NCBI GenBank assembly: GCA_012523365.1
Contig: JAAYIQ010000002.1
Span: forward strand, 1 to 64,000
Origin: Clostridiaceae bacterium
Lineage (GTDB): Bacteria > Bacillota > Clostridia > Saccharofermentanales > Saccharofermentanaceae
Direction: 5' to 3'
Length of the DNA stretch: 64,000 nucleotides
This document shows positions 43,017 through 53,092 of this stretch, in pieces. The notes under the pieces are model-generated. The model saw nothing but the letters and a program-made list of their open reading frames with translations, did not search any database and was not told where the DNA came from. The position numbers were made by a program, and so were the translations under genes. Every line of letters starts with the position of its first letter. The stretch's first letter is position 1.

Positions 43017-43304
43017 ATGGCAAACAAGTATGAGATGATCGTTGTGTTGAGCCCGGTTCTCGGTGAGGAAGGCTATGCTTCCGTTACGGAGTCGGTGAAA
43101 ACAAAGCTCGAATCCGGTGCGACAATCGAAGTCCAGGAGACTTTGGGAATGAAGCGCTTGGCTTATGAGATCAATGATCAGAAAGAAGGCTTTTACCTTC
43201 AATTTAACTTCACTGCGGAGCCCGATTTCCCCAAGGAACTCGATCGCGTTCTGAAGATTACCGAAGGCGTATTGCGGCATCTGATTATCCGAACCGATGA
43301 GTAA
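43017..43304 (+). CDS. rpsF: 30S ribosomal protein S6
   Basis: 95 residues. Begins KYEMIVVLSPVLGEEG and contains GMKRLAYEINDQKEGFYLQFNF, the S6 pattern; ends HLIIRTDE. It binds S18 in the 30S platform, and the S18 gene is two genes downstream. GGAGGAGGTG precedes the ATG. First gene of the rpsF-ssb-rpsR operon. Confidence 0.97.
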   Translation: MANKYEMIVVLSPVLGEEGYASVTESVKTKLESGATIEVQETLGMKRLAYEINDQKEGFYLQFNFTAEPDFPKELDRVLKITEGVLRHLIIRTDE

Positions 43305-43325
43305 TCATGATAAGGGAGAGAAAGT

Positions 43326-43772
43326 ATGAACAAAGTCATTCTTATCGGCAGACTGACCCGGGATCCGGAAGTGAAGACTACTCAGAATCAGATTGAGGTG
43401 TGCAGTTTCACGGTGGCGGTCGATCGGCGCTTCAAATCCGCAAACGGAGAGAAGCAAGCCGACTTTATCAACTGCGTTGCCTGGAGACAGCAAGCCAAGC
43501 TGTTGGGCCAGTACTTCCAGAAGGGTTCCCGCATCGGAATTATCGGCAACATTCAGTCCAGATCCTACGACGATAAGGAAGGGAAGCGCGTTTACGTTAC
43601 CGAAGTATCGGTGGATGAAATCGAATTTCTTGACTCCAAGCGTGACGGATCAAATGGATCGGCCGCCTATGACGAGTCGTCAATGCAGCAGACACCGCCT
43701 TCCGCACATCAGAATGACAGCGGATTCAGCATGACGATGGATGAGGACATTTCGCTCCCGTTTGATTTGTAA
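43326..43772 (+). CDS. ssb: Single-stranded DNA-binding protein
   Basis: 148 residues. OB fold at 1-105 (MNKVILIGRLTRDPEVK, FINCVAWRQQAKLLGQYFQKGSRIGIIGNIQSRSYDDKEG), a short disordered linker and the acidic tip MDEDISLPFDL that recruits repair and replication partners. Located between the S6 and S18 genes as in most Bacillota, 21 bases after rpsF. Confidence 0.97.
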   Translation: MNKVILIGRLTRDPEVKTTQNQIEVCSFTVAVDRRFKSANGEKQADFINCVAWRQQAKLLGQYFQKGSRIGIIGNIQSRSYDDKEGKRVYVTEVSVDEIEFLDSKRDGSNGSAAYDESSMQQTPPSAHQNDSGFSMTMDEDISLPFDL

Positions 43773-43848
43773 TGACACTGAGCGATTACAGGAGCCGGAC
43801 GGGCTTGCCCGTCGAGGCTTAATGATTTGAATTGAAAGGAGAATATAA

Positions 43849-44118
43849 ATGTCTGAAAACAGAGGCCCCCGTACCGGCGGACGCGACGCCGGCGGTTTTA
43901 GACCGAGACGTATGCGTCGTAAAGTTTGTGCGTTTTGCGCCGATAAAGTGGAGCAGATCGACTATAAGGATGTTGCTCGTTTGCGCAGATTTATTTCCGA
44001 GCGCGGCAAGATTTTGCCGAAGCGTATGACCGGAAACTGCGCGAAGCACCAGCGTGAGATGACTGTCGCGATCAAGAGAGCCAGACATATCGCATTACTT
44101 CCGTATATTGTCGATTAA
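43849..44118 (+). CDS. rpsR: 30S ribosomal protein S18, zinc-binding form
   Basis: 89 residues. Basic Arg/Gly-rich start, then [45 protein letters not shown]. The CxxC and CxxH pairs indicate the zinc-containing form. AAAGGAG precedes the ATG. End of the first ribosomal operon; a new promoter follows. Confidence 0.97.
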   Translation: MSENRGPRTGGRDAGGFRPRRMRRKVCAFCADKVEQIDYKDVARLRRFISERGKILPKRMTGNCAKHQREMTVAIKRARHIALLPYIVD

Positions 44119-44154
44119 TTCTTGCAAAATCGGACCATCACGTGTCGATCGCAT

Positions 44155-44183
44155 TTGCGATTCACGGATACAAAGATTATAAT
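44155..44183 (+). promoter_or_regulatory. Promoter of rplI-dnaB-tilS-hpt-ftsH
   Basis: TTGCGA (44155-44160), 17-base spacer, TATAAT (44178-44183). Transcription would start near 44190, at the base of a strong hairpin. Confidence 0.58.
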
Positions 44184-44187
44184 TATT

Positions 44188-44263
44188 GGGCATTCATCGT
44201 CGGTTGGACGGGAATGCCCGATTTATATTCAAGGGAGGAGTGCGCGCCTTTTCGATCGCGCGT
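44188..44263 (+). promoter_or_regulatory. Structured rplI leader: 5' hairpin and Shine-Dalgarno-separating hairpin
   Basis: Hairpin A: GGGCATTC (44188-44195) with GAATGCCC (44212-44219), inner CGTC/GACG. A strong Shine-Dalgarno GGGAGGAG follows at 44233-44240, but the conserved L9 start ATG is 33 bases further. Hairpin B, GTGCGCG (44240-44246) with CGCGCGT (44257-44263, with G-U pairs), lies exactly between them and leaves 9 bases before the ATG. Confidence 0.55.
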
Positions 44264-44272
44264 GTGATTAAA

Positions 44273-44719
44273 ATGAAGGTTATCTTGCTTTCGGACGTAG
44301 AAGGATTGGGGAAAGCGGACGATATCGTTAACGTCAGCGACGGCTACGCGAGGAATTTTCTCCTGAAAAGGAAAGTGGCTCTGGAGGCGACAGCGTCTAA
44401 TTTGAATTCGATTCGTCTGAAGAAGGGCTCCCTGGCCGAGAAAGCCAGGAAAGAAAAAGAAGATGCCCAAGAGGTGGCCGCTAAACTGTCCGGCCGTAAA
44501 GCTGTGCTGGAAATGAAATCCGGTGAAGGCGGCAGACTGTATGGCGCGGCGACGTCTGCGGATATTGCCGGCGCACTCGCGAAGTTGGGGTATATCGTCG
44601 ACAAGAAAAACATCCAGCTCAAGAGCCCGATCAAGACGGCCGGAGAGTACGAAGTCACGGTGAAATTACATACGGACGTTACCGTGAACATTACCGTTGA
44701 AGTGAAGCCCGTCGGCTGA
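44273..44719 (+). CDS. rplI: 50S ribosomal protein L9
   Basis: 148 residues from ATG at 44273, where the conserved start MKVILLSDVEGLGKADDIVNVSDGYARNFLL begins. No ribosome binding site lies at normal distance; GGGAGGAG is 33 bases upstream with a hairpin in between. An in-frame GTG at 44240 directly abuts it, adding 11 residues not seen in L9 proteins. Long central helix (Lys/Glu-rich, ~45-75) and C-terminal domain are complete. L9 sits at the L1 stalk base. First gene of the rplI-dnaB operon. Confidence 0.95.
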   Translation: MKVILLSDVEGLGKADDIVNVSDGYARNFLLKRKVALEATASNLNSIRLKKGSLAEKARKEKEDAQEVAAKLSGRKAVLEMKSGEGGRLYGAATSADIAGALAKLGYIVDKKNIQLKSPIKTAGEYEVTVKLHTDVTVNITVEVKPVG

Positions 44720-44743
44720 ATGACATCTTAACTGGAGGATATT

Positions 44744-46204
44744 ATGGCGAAAGCGAATGCGAGCGGAGTACCGGGCAGGGTCCCACCACAAAGTGTTCAA
44801 GCCGAGCAGGCGGTGCTTTGTGCGTGTCTGGACAGTGAGGACAGCATGACCGTCGCAGTCGCCGCCTTACAGCCTCAGGATTTCTATCATCCGGGCAATC
44901 GTTTGATTTTTACCGCGATCATGGAGCTGGCGGCGGAGCGGAATGCCGTTGATGTCATTACGGTCTCCGAACGCCTGAAGCAGAACGGGAACCTGGACGC
45001 AGTAGGCGGCACCGCTTATCTGAGTCAACTTTCCGATTTGATGATCATCCGTACCAATATCGCCGAATATGCCTCGATCGTTCGCCAGAAAGCTCTGTTA
45101 CGCAAGATTATCGGTTCGATGGATGAAATCGTTCAGCAATCCTACGAAGGTGATCAAGAGGCGAACAACTTGGTGGATATCGCGATCAAGCGCTTGTCCG
45201 AGATTCGGGAAAATCCTGTCGGTAAGGGATTTGAGAGCATCAATGAGATTTTGCGCAGAACGCTCCAGGATATCATGGATGTCAGCCGCGGGAAAAAGGA
45301 GCGAAGAGTCGTACGCACCGGTTTTCCGAAACTGGACCAAGCGACCGGCGGCCTTCGTCCGGGTTCGCTGGTTATTGTCGCGGCTCGTCCGGCCATGGGT
45401 AAATCGGCCCTGGTTGTGAACATCGCGACCAATACTTCGATTATCTATAATACGCATGTCGCTTTTTTCAGTCTAGAAATGTCCAAAGAGGAAATCGGCA
45501 ATCGTATTTTATCGTCTAAGGCGGCGGTCAGTACGTTCAGACTTCAGAACGCAAGCGTTACGCATGAGGAATGGGACGAGATTTCGAAAGCACTCGCCAT
45601 GATTGCCCCGGCCCCTTTTTATATTGACGACCGTTCGGGAATCAATACGGTGGAGATGATGGCCAAATGCCGCCAATTAAAGAATGAGAATCGCCTCGGA
45701 CTGATCGTTGTTGACTATATGCAGTTGATGTCTTCGGCCGGCGGTAAGAGTTACGGTAACCGACAGCAGGAAATATCGGATATTTCACGAGCGCTCAAGA
45801 TCATGGCAAAGGAACTGGAAGTTCCGGTTATCGCGCTTTCCCAGCTCTCAAGAGGTGCTGAGAATCGTGACGAACATCGACCGATCCTTTCGGATCTTCG
45901 CGATTCGGGGGCCATCGAGCAGGATGCAGACATGGTCATTTTCATCTATCGTCCGAAGTACTATGATTCCGCGGCGGTGAAGCCGGAAATCGAGGACGCA
46001 GAGATCATTCTGGCAAAGAACCGACAAGGACCGACCAAGACCGTTCATATGAAGTGGTGGTCCAAGAGAACGCTGTTTTTCGAGGAAAAGAGTGCCGATG
46101 AGCCGGAGACGGAAGATGCTTATACGCCCGGTCATTCGGACAGCCCGGGCGTTGAGGACTCCGAAGGTGCGGTTTTTGGCGATTTTGCGAAGTTTGTCCG
46201 ATAA
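44744..46204 (+). CDS. dnaB: Replicative DNA helicase DnaB
   Basis: 486 residues. N-terminal helical domain (AEQAVLCACLDSEDSMTVA...), linker, and RecA-like core with Walker A AARPAMGKSAL (about 210-220), LIVVDYMQLM (Walker B) and QLSRGAENRDEHRPILSDLRDSGAIEQDADMVIFIYR, the DnaB signature. The acidic C-terminal ~30 residues are extra. It unwinds DNA at the replication fork as a hexamer. No intein is present. TGGAGGATATT precedes the ATG. Confidence 0.97.
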   Translation: MAKANASGVPGRVPPQSVQAEQAVLCACLDSEDSMTVAVAALQPQDFYHPGNRLIFTAIMELAAERNAVDVITVSERLKQNGNLDAVGGTAYLSQLSDLMIIRTNIAEYASIVRQKALLRKIIGSMDEIVQQSYEGDQEANNLVDIAIKRLSEIRENPVGKGFESINEILRRTLQDIMDVSRGKKERRVVRTGFPKLDQATGGLRPGSLVIVAARPAMGKSALVVNIATNTSIIYNTHVAFFSLEMSKEEIGNRILSSKAAVSTFRLQNASVTHEEWDEISKALAMIAPAPFYIDDRSGINTVEMMAKCRQLKNENRLGLIVVDYMQLMSSAGGKSYGNRQQEISDISRALKIMAKELEVPVIALSQLSRGAENRDEHRPILSDLRDSGAIEQDADMVIFIYRPKYYDSAAVKPEIEDAEIILAKNRQGPTKTVHMKWWSKRTLFFEEKSADEPETEDAYTPGHSDSPGVEDSEGAVFGDFAKFVR

Positions 46205-46226
46205 TCAAACGATTCAAGGAGTTCGG

Positions 46227-47864
46227 ATGTCTCTTCCTGAGGATTTTCAACGCTTTATTGAGAAGCATCGCCTCGCGGAGTGCGATGTCATTGTGGTCGC
46301 CGTTTCGGGCGGGCCGGATTCGATGTGTCTTCTCGATCTGCTCGTCAATCGGCGGGATAATGCTTCTACTCCGGCTTCCGGCAATTTACGGGAGCGCCCG
46401 ACGATCGTCGCCGCACATCTGAATCACGGCCTTCGAGGCATCGAGGCCGACCGGGATGAGGCCATGGTTCGTGAATACTGTCGGGAACACGAGGTGCCTT
46501 TTTTCTCGCGTCGAGTGGATATTGCCGAAAAAGCGCGCGCGGAAGGACGGGGTTTGGAGGAAGCGGGCCGAGAGGCGCGATACGCTTTTTTTGACGAAGT
46601 GGCGAACACATACGCGAAGGAAGGACGTATCGTCCGGATCGCCGTTGCGCATCGTCGGGAGGATCAGGCCGAAACGATGTTGATCAACTTGTTTCGCGGA
46701 GCCGGGCCGGACGGCCTGTGTTCGATGGAGCCGATCCGCGGACGGGTCATTCGACCGCTTTTATTCGCGGATAAGGCCCGGGTGGATGATTACGTAAGCG
46801 GGCACGATGTTCCGTATGCGATTGACCGGAGTAATTCCGAGAACGAATATACTCGTAATAAGTGGCGGAATGTTGTTCTGCCGATGATCCGCGAGGTATC
46901 GGCCAGAGATCCGGTCGATGCGCTTTTGTCTTTCGGCGAGCTCCTCGGATCCGACCGTGAGTATTTGGACATGTTGGTTTCCGGTATTTTCGAGAAGGAG
47001 AAAACAATCGTTACAACGGGCATTTACGGACTCCCGACACCGCTTCTGCGCGATTTGCATCCATCGCTCTCCTCGAGATTGATCCGGATGCTTTTCGAGG
47101 AAAGCACGGGGGGAAAGACGGATCTGACGAAGGACCTGACAAGGAGAATCACGGAACTGTCATCGAGAGGTAAGGGCGGATGCTCCCTTTCTCTTCCCGG
47201 TGGTTATCACGCGAGAATTCATGACGGAACGCTTTATTTCGAGCGACGGGATCTCCCGTCGAGTCATGACGGGGGTACTGATAATTCGGCAGAAGGGCCC
47301 GCTTTGGAAGCTGTGACGCTTTTCGGAAGAGAATATCTGGTGTTGAAAGAAGAGGTAAAACCGGTCTTTCATCTCCGTCCGGAGATGATCGGCCAAACGG
47401 TCGAAGTGGTATCCGAAGAACACGGAACCCGTTTGTTTTCGGTCGGATTGAAAATCATTGAGAATCCGAATCAGGTGGTTTATAATAATCGGACATGGTA
47501 TTGTCCGGTTCGGGAATTGAGTCGGGTTACGATGCGCGCGGCGGAACCGAAAGATTCGGTCCGGCCTGCCGGAAGCACCGGAAGCAAGGCGCTTCGACGC
47601 TATCTGACTGACCGCAAGGTTCCGGTCGGCATCCGGAAACGACTACTGGTCGCTGTGGATCGGGACTCGATTCTTTGGGTTCCCGGGTTGGTTCATGCCG
47701 AAGGATTCACCGATGAAATCTCTTACGGTCGGTATACCGCCACTGGGGGGTTCGAGAAACTTATCGGCGATAAGAATACTCAAATCGTCAAAGTAACGGT
47801 ACTTATAACCGATAACGAAAGGAGAGTCTATGGCTTATGTTCTCGGACGAGTCCTGATTTCTAA
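46227..47864 (+). CDS. tilS: tRNA(Ile)-lysidine synthase
   Basis: 545 residues from ATG at 46227 behind AAGGAG; the track's longer ORF overlaps dnaB. PP-loop VVAVSGGPDSMCLLDLL (about 23-39), AAHLNHGLRG and HRREDQAETMLINLFRGAG are TilS signatures; the C-terminal ~90 residues match the TilS C-domain. It makes lysidine at C34 of tRNA-Ile(CAT). The last 35 bases overlap the hpt gene in another frame, an overlap seen often for tilS-hpt pairs. Confidence 0.95.
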   Translation: MSLPEDFQRFIEKHRLAECDVIVVAVSGGPDSMCLLDLLVNRRDNASTPASGNLRERPTIVAAHLNHGLRGIEADRDEAMVREYCREHEVPFFSRRVDIAEKARAEGRGLEEAGREARYAFFDEVANTYAKEGRIVRIAVAHRREDQAETMLINLFRGAGPDGLCSMEPIRGRVIRPLLFADKARVDDYVSGHDVPYAIDRSNSENEYTRNKWRNVVLPMIREVSARDPVDALLSFGELLGSDREYLDMLVSGIFEKEKTIVTTGIYGLPTPLLRDLHPSLSSRLIRMLFEESTGGKTDLTKDLTRRITELSSRGKGGCSLSLPGGYHARIHDGTLYFERRDLPSSHDGGTDNSAEGPALEAVTLFGREYLVLKEEVKPVFHLRPEMIGQTVEVVSEEHGTRLFSVGLKIIENPNQVVYNNRTWYCPVRELSRVTMRAAEPKDSVRPAGSTGSKALRRYLTDRKVPVGIRKRLLVAVDRDSILWVPGLVHAEGFTDEISYGRYTATGGFEKLIGDKNTQIVKVTVLITDNERRVYGLCSRTSPDF

Positions 47865-48369
47865 GGACAAAATCGATAAAATGGTCGCCGGTCTGGCGGA
47901 GCGGATATCCCGGGATTACGGCGAAGAAGAGTTGATCGTTGTCGGAATTCTCAAGGGGTCGTTCATTTTCATGGCGGATTTGATTCGCCTTCTCAGACCG
48001 CAGGTTATCATTGACTTCATGTCGGTTTCAAGTTATTACGAGAACACCCGAAGCACGGGTATCGTTAAAATTATCAAGGACATGGACGTGAACATCAACG
48101 GCAAACACGTTCTCATCGTCGAGGATATCGTTGACTCCGGCCTTACGCTCAGCAACCTCAAGGAACTCCTGATGACCAAGGAACCCAAGAGTCTTAAGGT
48201 TTGTGTCGCATTTGACAAGCCGGACAGAAGAAAAACAGAAATTGAAGCGGATTATGTCGGCATGATTATTCCGGACGAGTTTATCGTCGGCTACGGATTG
48301 GATTACGCCGGAAAATACAGAAATTTATCGGATATTCGAATAATGGAACCGGACGGAGGTATCAAATGA
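47830..48369 (+). CDS. hpt: Hypoxanthine phosphoribosyltransferase
   Basis: 179 residues. [17 protein letters not shown] (PPi loop), [14 protein letters not shown] (PRPP loop with the catalytic Asp) and [39 protein letters not shown] with the purine-contact Lys, so all catalytic residues are present, in contrast to the paralog at 6213. It salvages hypoxanthine/guanine. AAAGGAGAG precedes the ATG inside tilS; its stop overlaps the ftsH start. The tilS-hpt-ftsH order is conserved in Bacillota. Confidence 0.96.
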   Translation: MAYVLGRVLISKDKIDKMVAGLAERISRDYGEEELIVVGILKGSFIFMADLIRLLRPQVIIDFMSVSSYYENTRSTGIVKIIKDMDVNINGKHVLIVEDIVDSGLTLSNLKELLMTKEPKSLKVCVAFDKPDRRKTEIEADYVGMIIPDEFIVGYGLDYAGKYRNLSDIRIMEPDGGIK

Positions 48370-50360
48370 CAATTAATCAAACACCCAAAAGGTTTGGCGG
48401 AGGGCCTTTCTTCGTCGGACTTTTGGTTCTGATTCTGATTATGGCATTGTTGGTTTACAGTGAGTCGAATCAAGAGGAGATTTCGCTTTCTGAAGTAATT
48501 ACGAACATTAATTCCCCGGATAACGGGATCGAGAATGTCGTATTAACAGGGACTCTTCTCGAGTATAAATATACGGACACGGACGGCAAAGAGGTTCTGG
48601 TCCGTAAGGATGTGCCGCCGGAGTCCGTGGACACGGTCGTGAAAATCCTGCTTGAGGCCAAGAATGAAGGGAAAATCAAGGACTATGATTACCGCAAGCC
48701 TGTAGATCTGGGCTTTCTTCTGAGCATCGTATCCATCGTTATCATGGTTGGTGTTTTGGGCTTTTTCCTTTGGTTTTCGTTCATGCGATCCCAAAGCGAA
48801 GGAAAGAACGCGATCAGTTTCGGGCGAAGTAAAGCGCGGCTTCACGATCCGAGCAAGCACGATGTGACCTTTGCGGATGTGGCCGGAGCCGACGAAGAAA
48901 AGGCGGAGCTTTCCGAGTTCGTCGATTTTCTCAAGAATCCGAAAAAGTATTCCGATGTCGGGGCCAAGATCCCCAGAGGTATACTGCTTCACGGCGCACC
49001 CGGAACCGGTAAGACACTTCTTGCGCGTGCGGTTGCCGGGGAGGCCGAGGTTCCGTTTTTCTCGATTTCCGGATCGGACTTCGTAGAAATGTTTGTCGGC
49101 GTCGGCGCAAGCCGTGTCCGGGATCTTTTCGATAACGCCAAAAAGAACGCTCCCTGCATCATCTTCATCGATGAAATCGATGCGGTTGGAAGACATCGCG
49201 GAGCCGGTCTCGGCGGCGGGCACGACGAACGTGAGCAAACACTGAATCAGCTTCTGGTCGAGATGGACGGATTCGGCCCGAACGAAGGCGTTATCGTGAT
49301 TGCCGCGACCAACCGTATCGATATCCTCGACCCGGCGCTGTTGCGCCCCGGCCGGTTTGATCGGCGAGTGTTTGTCATGCTGCCCGATATAAAAGGTCGT
49401 GAGGAGATATTGAAGGTTCACTCCAAGGGCAAGCCGATCGCGGATGGAGTGGATTTAAGGGAAGTCGCTAAGAACACCCCCGGATTCACCGGTGCTGATC
49501 TGGCAAACGTACTGAACGAAGCGGCTCTTCTTGCCGCGCGATTCAATGTGAAAGAAATCGATTACAAGACGATCACGGAAGCGATTTTCAAGGTGATGAT
49601 CGGGCCCGAGAAGAAGAGTCGTGTCATTAACGATAAAGAGAAGCGATTAACGGCGTTCCACGAAGCCGGTCACGCGATCGTGCTTCGCACGGTGTCGGAG
49701 ACCGATCGCGTTGAGCGTGTATCGATCATTCCGGCCGGTGGAGCCGGTGGGTATACCGCTCACAAGGCGGACGAGGATATTTACTACACAACCCAGAAGC
49801 AAATGGTCGACAAAATCATGATCTCGCTCGGCGGCCGGGCGGCCGAAGAACTGGTGTTCGGCGAGATTAGTACCGGAGCCGCTTCCGATCTTCAGCACTG
49901 TAACACAGTCGCCCGGAATATGATCACAAAATACGGAATGAGCGAAAGCTTGAGGAACCTTGTCTTCGGAAGCGACGACGAGGTGTTTATCGGCCGGGAC
50001 TTCGGACATGTGAAACCATACAGTGAGCGAGTATCCGCGGTTATCGACGATGAAGTGAAAAAAATCATTGACGAAGCCTACTCGAGAGTCCTGGAGCTTC
50101 TTCGCGGCAAGTTCAGTCTGCTTCAAACACTGGCGAACCGACTTCTCGAGAAGGAGAAGATCGAAGGCGACGAGTTTGAGGCGATCTATCTTGCGGGAAC
50201 CGGCGAGTCACCGGTTAAAGCGGATCCTTTCAAGACCGGGGAGGGGAGTAAAAAAGCATCGTCGGATTCAGATGAGTCGACGAAGCAAGATGCCCCTGCG
50301 GGAGAAGAAAACACCGAGCGGGACGAATCGGACGGCGAACCTTTCCGTCTCAAATTCTGA
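48366..50360 (+). CDS. ftsH: ATP-dependent zinc metalloprotease FtsH
   Basis: 664 residues. Two transmembrane helices (about 14-32 and 118-140) flank a short extracytoplasmic domain. AAA core: Walker A GAPGTGKT (about 215-222), Walker [12 protein letters not shown] region [19 protein letters not shown]. Protease zinc site HEAGH (about 435-439) and downstream Asp region. The C-terminal ~60 residues are acidic low complexity. It degrades membrane and regulatory proteins. GGAGGTATC precedes the ATG, which overlaps the hpt stop by 4 bases. End of the rplI operon. Confidence 0.97.
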   Translation: MTINQTPKRFGGGPFFVGLLVLILIMALLVYSESNQEEISLSEVITNINSPDNGIENVVLTGTLLEYKYTDTDGKEVLVRKDVPPESVDTVVKILLEAKNEGKIKDYDYRKPVDLGFLLSIVSIVIMVGVLGFFLWFSFMRSQSEGKNAISFGRSKARLHDPSKHDVTFADVAGADEEKAELSEFVDFLKNPKKYSDVGAKIPRGILLHGAPGTGKTLLARAVAGEAEVPFFSISGSDFVEMFVGVGASRVRDLFDNAKKNAPCIIFIDEIDAVGRHRGAGLGGGHDEREQTLNQLLVEMDGFGPNEGVIVIAATNRIDILDPALLRPGRFDRRVFVMLPDIKGREEILKVHSKGKPIADGVDLREVAKNTPGFTGADLANVLNEAALLAARFNVKEIDYKTITEAIFKVMIGPEKKSRVINDKEKRLTAFHEAGHAIVLRTVSETDRVERVSIIPAGGAGGYTAHKADEDIYYTTQKQMVDKIMISLGGRAAEELVFGEISTGAASDLQHCNTVARNMITKYGMSESLRNLVFGSDDEVFIGRDFGHVKPYSERVSAVIDDEVKKIIDEAYSRVLELLRGKFSLLQTLANRLLEKEKIEGDEFEAIYLAGTGESPVKADPFKTGEGSKKASSDSDESTKQDAPAGEENTERDESDGEPFRLKF

Positions 50361-50452
50361 CGGACTCCGGATTCGATCGAAGAGAGCCGGGTGCGATTAC
50401 GATTCCGGCGAGGTTATCGCAGATCGGAATCATTCGGGTTCCGTTTGCAAAA

Positions 50453-51970
50453 TCAGTCGAAACGAAGTTCATCCGCCAGGTCCCGAATGTCTTCGGGCCC
50501 GAGAAATAACAACAGATCATCTTTGCCGACAAGCGAGTCCAACCGTTGAAGGATGGCTTTCTTGTCGGCATAAAACTCTGCTCTTCCGCCGCGATTATTG
50601 ATCTCCGCCGCAAGCATCGAGGACGAGATCGTCCCCGGGTTGATCTCGCGATCCGAGAAAATCTCGGCAAAAATCACATGTTCGCAAGAGAGTAGCGACG
50701 TAACGTAATCCTCGAAAAGTACTTCGGTGCGATTAAAGGTCAGCGGCTGAAAAACGACCCAGGTCTTGTTGTGAGGGATCTGTGACGCGGCCTGAAGCGT
50801 GGCGCGGGCTGCCGCGGGATGGTGCGCGTAATCCGTGATGACAGTCGCGCCGCGGTACTCTCCCTTCACCGTAAAGCGTCCCTCCGCTCCTCCGAAAGCG
50901 AAGAGCGCGCGACTCATACCTTCCGGTGTACCGCTGTTTAGCGCCGCACATGCGATCGCGGTCAGCGCGTTGCGCAAGTTATGAATGCCGGGAACTTTTA
51001 AATCGATATGAGCGATCGAACGGCCTTCATGCCAAACGTCAAAGGACGGGCAGCCGTTCTTGTATTCGATGCTTTTCGCGTAAAAATCGACGTCCGCTTC
51101 TTCTGCGGTTCCTGTGTCGCCTTCATGTCCGGTCGTGATCACCCGGGGCATCGGGCGGCCTGCCGCCGCGCGACGGGCCCGCACACGCTCCAAACACAAG
51201 GCCGTGTTTGAGTCAAAAGCCGGTATGATCAAATTGCCGGAATCTTCCAATCGATCCGTAAACTCCGCGAAAACGTCAATCACTTCGTCGATCGTTTTAA
51301 AACAATCAACATGATCAAAATCGATGTTGGTGATCGCGGCCGTCGTCGATCGAAAATGGAGAAAGGAGCGGCGGTACTCGCAAGCCTCGGAAACAAGAAG
51401 CGAGAAATCGGCACCCGTTCGAATGGTTCCGCCGAAAGGCCGGAATTCGGCACCGAGGTGAACCGTCGGATCCAACCCGGATTCCAGAAGGATCATCGAA
51501 AGCATCGATGTTGTCGTTGTTTTTCCATGTGTCCCGGCTATATTGATCACGCTCGAAAAGTTCTCGGTCAGGTGCCCCAGAAATTCGGCGCGCGACATAA
51601 CGGGGACTCCCTGCTCTTTCGCATAAGCGATTTCCGGATTTCCGGAAAGAACGGCCGCCGTATAAACGACAAGATCCGGCGAAAAGCGTTTCACGTTATC
51701 GGCATCGTGGCCGATGAATATTTCGATCCCTTTATCGGACAATAGTCCGACGCGGTGCGATGAGTGCATATCGGAACCTCCGACGACATATCCGTAATGA
51801 GATGCCATCTCGGCTAATCCGCTCATGCTGATTCCGCCGATCCCGACGAAAAAAATGCGCGCTCCCGAAATAATACGCCATTGATGGATCGGATTTGCCT
51901 CGTTCAATTTCTTGTTACGGTCCTGTTCGCGGCTTTGATCCGATGAATTGACTTCTCGCTCTTTTTGCAT
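50453..51970 (-). CDS. murC: UDP-N-acetylmuramate-L-alanine ligase
   Basis: 505 residues from ATG at 51970, with AGAGGAAAAT upstream; the track start would extend into the divergent gene's promoter. N-terminal Rossmann part IFFVGIGGISMSGLAEMASHYGYVVGGSD, ATP loop GTHGKTTTTSML (about 150), and C-terminal domain with DYAHHPAA. A ~35-residue charged N-terminal extension precedes the domain. It adds L-Ala to UDP-MurNAc in peptidoglycan synthesis. Convergent with ftsH; monocistronic. Confidence 0.96.
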   Translation of the reverse strand: MQKEREVNSSDQSREQDRNKKLNEANPIHQWRIISGARIFFVGIGGISMSGLAEMASHYGYVVGGSDMHSSHRVGLLSDKGIEIFIGHDADNVKRFSPDLVVYTAAVLSGNPEIAYAKEQGVPVMSRAEFLGHLTENFSSVINIAGTHGKTTTTSMLSMILLESGLDPTVHLGAEFRPFGGTIRTGADFSLLVSEACEYRRSFLHFRSTTAAITNIDFDHVDCFKTIDEVIDVFAEFTDRLEDSGNLIIPAFDSNTALCLERVRARRAAAGRPMPRVITTGHEGDTGTAEEADVDFYAKSIEYKNGCPSFDVWHEGRSIAHIDLKVPGIHNLRNALTAIACAALNSGTPEGMSRALFAFGGAEGRFTVKGEYRGATVITDYAHHPAAARATLQAASQIPHNKTWVVFQPLTFNRTEVLFEDYVTSLLSCEHVIFAEIFSDREINPGTISSSMLAAEINNRGGRAEFYADKKAILQRLDSLVGKDDLLLFLGPEDIRDLADELRFD

Positions 51971-52125
51971 ATTTTCCTCTCTAAAATGCGCGTTATGCTG
52001 TGAAGTGGCAAAATCAGGATATACCCTTCGTACCGATTCCATTATCCTTTTTCGGGCGAAAAACGCAAGTGTCAGATTTTTCCGTTTACCGGCGAACGGC
52101 TGTTATAGTGCCGAAAAGGAGTATC

Positions 52126-52983
52126 ATGAAGAGTGTCTTTTTTCGCGTTTTCGCGATCATCCTGTCATCGGTTTTCATTTCCGGACTTTTCGGGTGCCAA
52201 CTTATGAGCATCATGAAAGAAGAGGCGGATCCGGAGGATGTCACGGAAGAGTCCGTGACATCCTCCTCCGATACGACATCTCCCGTCGTTACGACTCAAT
52301 CGACTCAACCGGCGGATCCGACGGCCCGCATTACCGTTCCGACACCGACCGATGAGCCGATCTTTTCGATCGTCGAGACGGCCGGCGGGTTGGAAGAAAT
52401 TCCGATCATCGAAGGCGATTTGAAGAAGATGGAGGATATCCTGACCGCCGTTACCTATATGCTTGCGTATGAATACGAAGGGCACGAATTTGATCCCGGT
52501 AACAGACAATTCGTGTCGGACGTCGTTTCTTTCTTGGCATGGTTATCCTATCATTCTTTCCCGGAAATGTCGGGTGGCAGGGTGTGGATCGATGATAGCA
52601 ATTTAACGATGGTATTGACTTTTGAAGCGGTTGAAGAGATTGCCCGGGCTTGCTTTGATTTTCTGGCGGTTGACATTGAGGATCTCGGAAGTGAGGATCG
52701 GCTGACTTATGATCCCGGCAGGAGAGTTTTTTTCGCCAATATGGCCGGTGACACTTTTTTCATCTTCAGAATCACTTCTTCGGAGAAGCAGAGTGACGGG
52801 TCCCTTCGGGTCGTACAAACCATATACGGGGACTTTGAAAATGAGTCGGATCCTTCTTCCGGAAGAGCGGTCGCAAAAGTTGTTTACACATTGGTCCCCA
52901 ACGATTTCGCTCCGGACGAGGACATTTTCGGTTTTCCGTACCAGGTCAGGGATGCTGATTATATTCAAGGAATCATAGATTAG
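52126..52983 (+). CDS. Lipoprotein of unknown function
   Basis: 285 residues from ATG at 52126 behind AAAAGGAG. Signal peptide with lipobox ISGLFGC (Cys about residue 24), a Thr/Ser/Pro linker (about 35-75), then a ~200-residue domain with regular hydrophobic strands and aromatic residues but no motif known to me. It is probably surface-exposed and membrane-anchored. Divergent from murC. spoVG follows after its own promoter. Confidence 0.72.
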   Translation: MKSVFFRVFAIILSSVFISGLFGCQLMSIMKEEADPEDVTEESVTSSSDTTSPVVTTQSTQPADPTARITVPTPTDEPIFSIVETAGGLEEIPIIEGDLKKMEDILTAVTYMLAYEYEGHEFDPGNRQFVSDVVSFLAWLSYHSFPEMSGGRVWIDDSNLTMVLTFEAVEEIARACFDFLAVDIEDLGSEDRLTYDPGRRVFFANMAGDTFFIFRITSSEKQSDGSLRVVQTIYGDFENESDPSSGRAVAKVVYTLVPNDFAPDEDIFGFPYQVRDADYIQGIID

Positions 52984-52989
52984 GTTTTC

Positions 52990-53018
52990 TTTACTTTTTA
53001 CGATAATTGCTGTAAAAT
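52990..53018 (+). promoter_or_regulatory. Possible promoter of spoVG
   Basis: TTTACT (52990-52995), 17-base spacer, TAAAAT (53013-53018), 75 bases before spoVG. Confidence 0.4.
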
Positions 53019-53092
53019 GTTAAACTAATCCGATATTTTTGTCGATCGTTGTGATTTCGGAGGACGTTTAGCGGTGACGCGGAGGTTTCATC

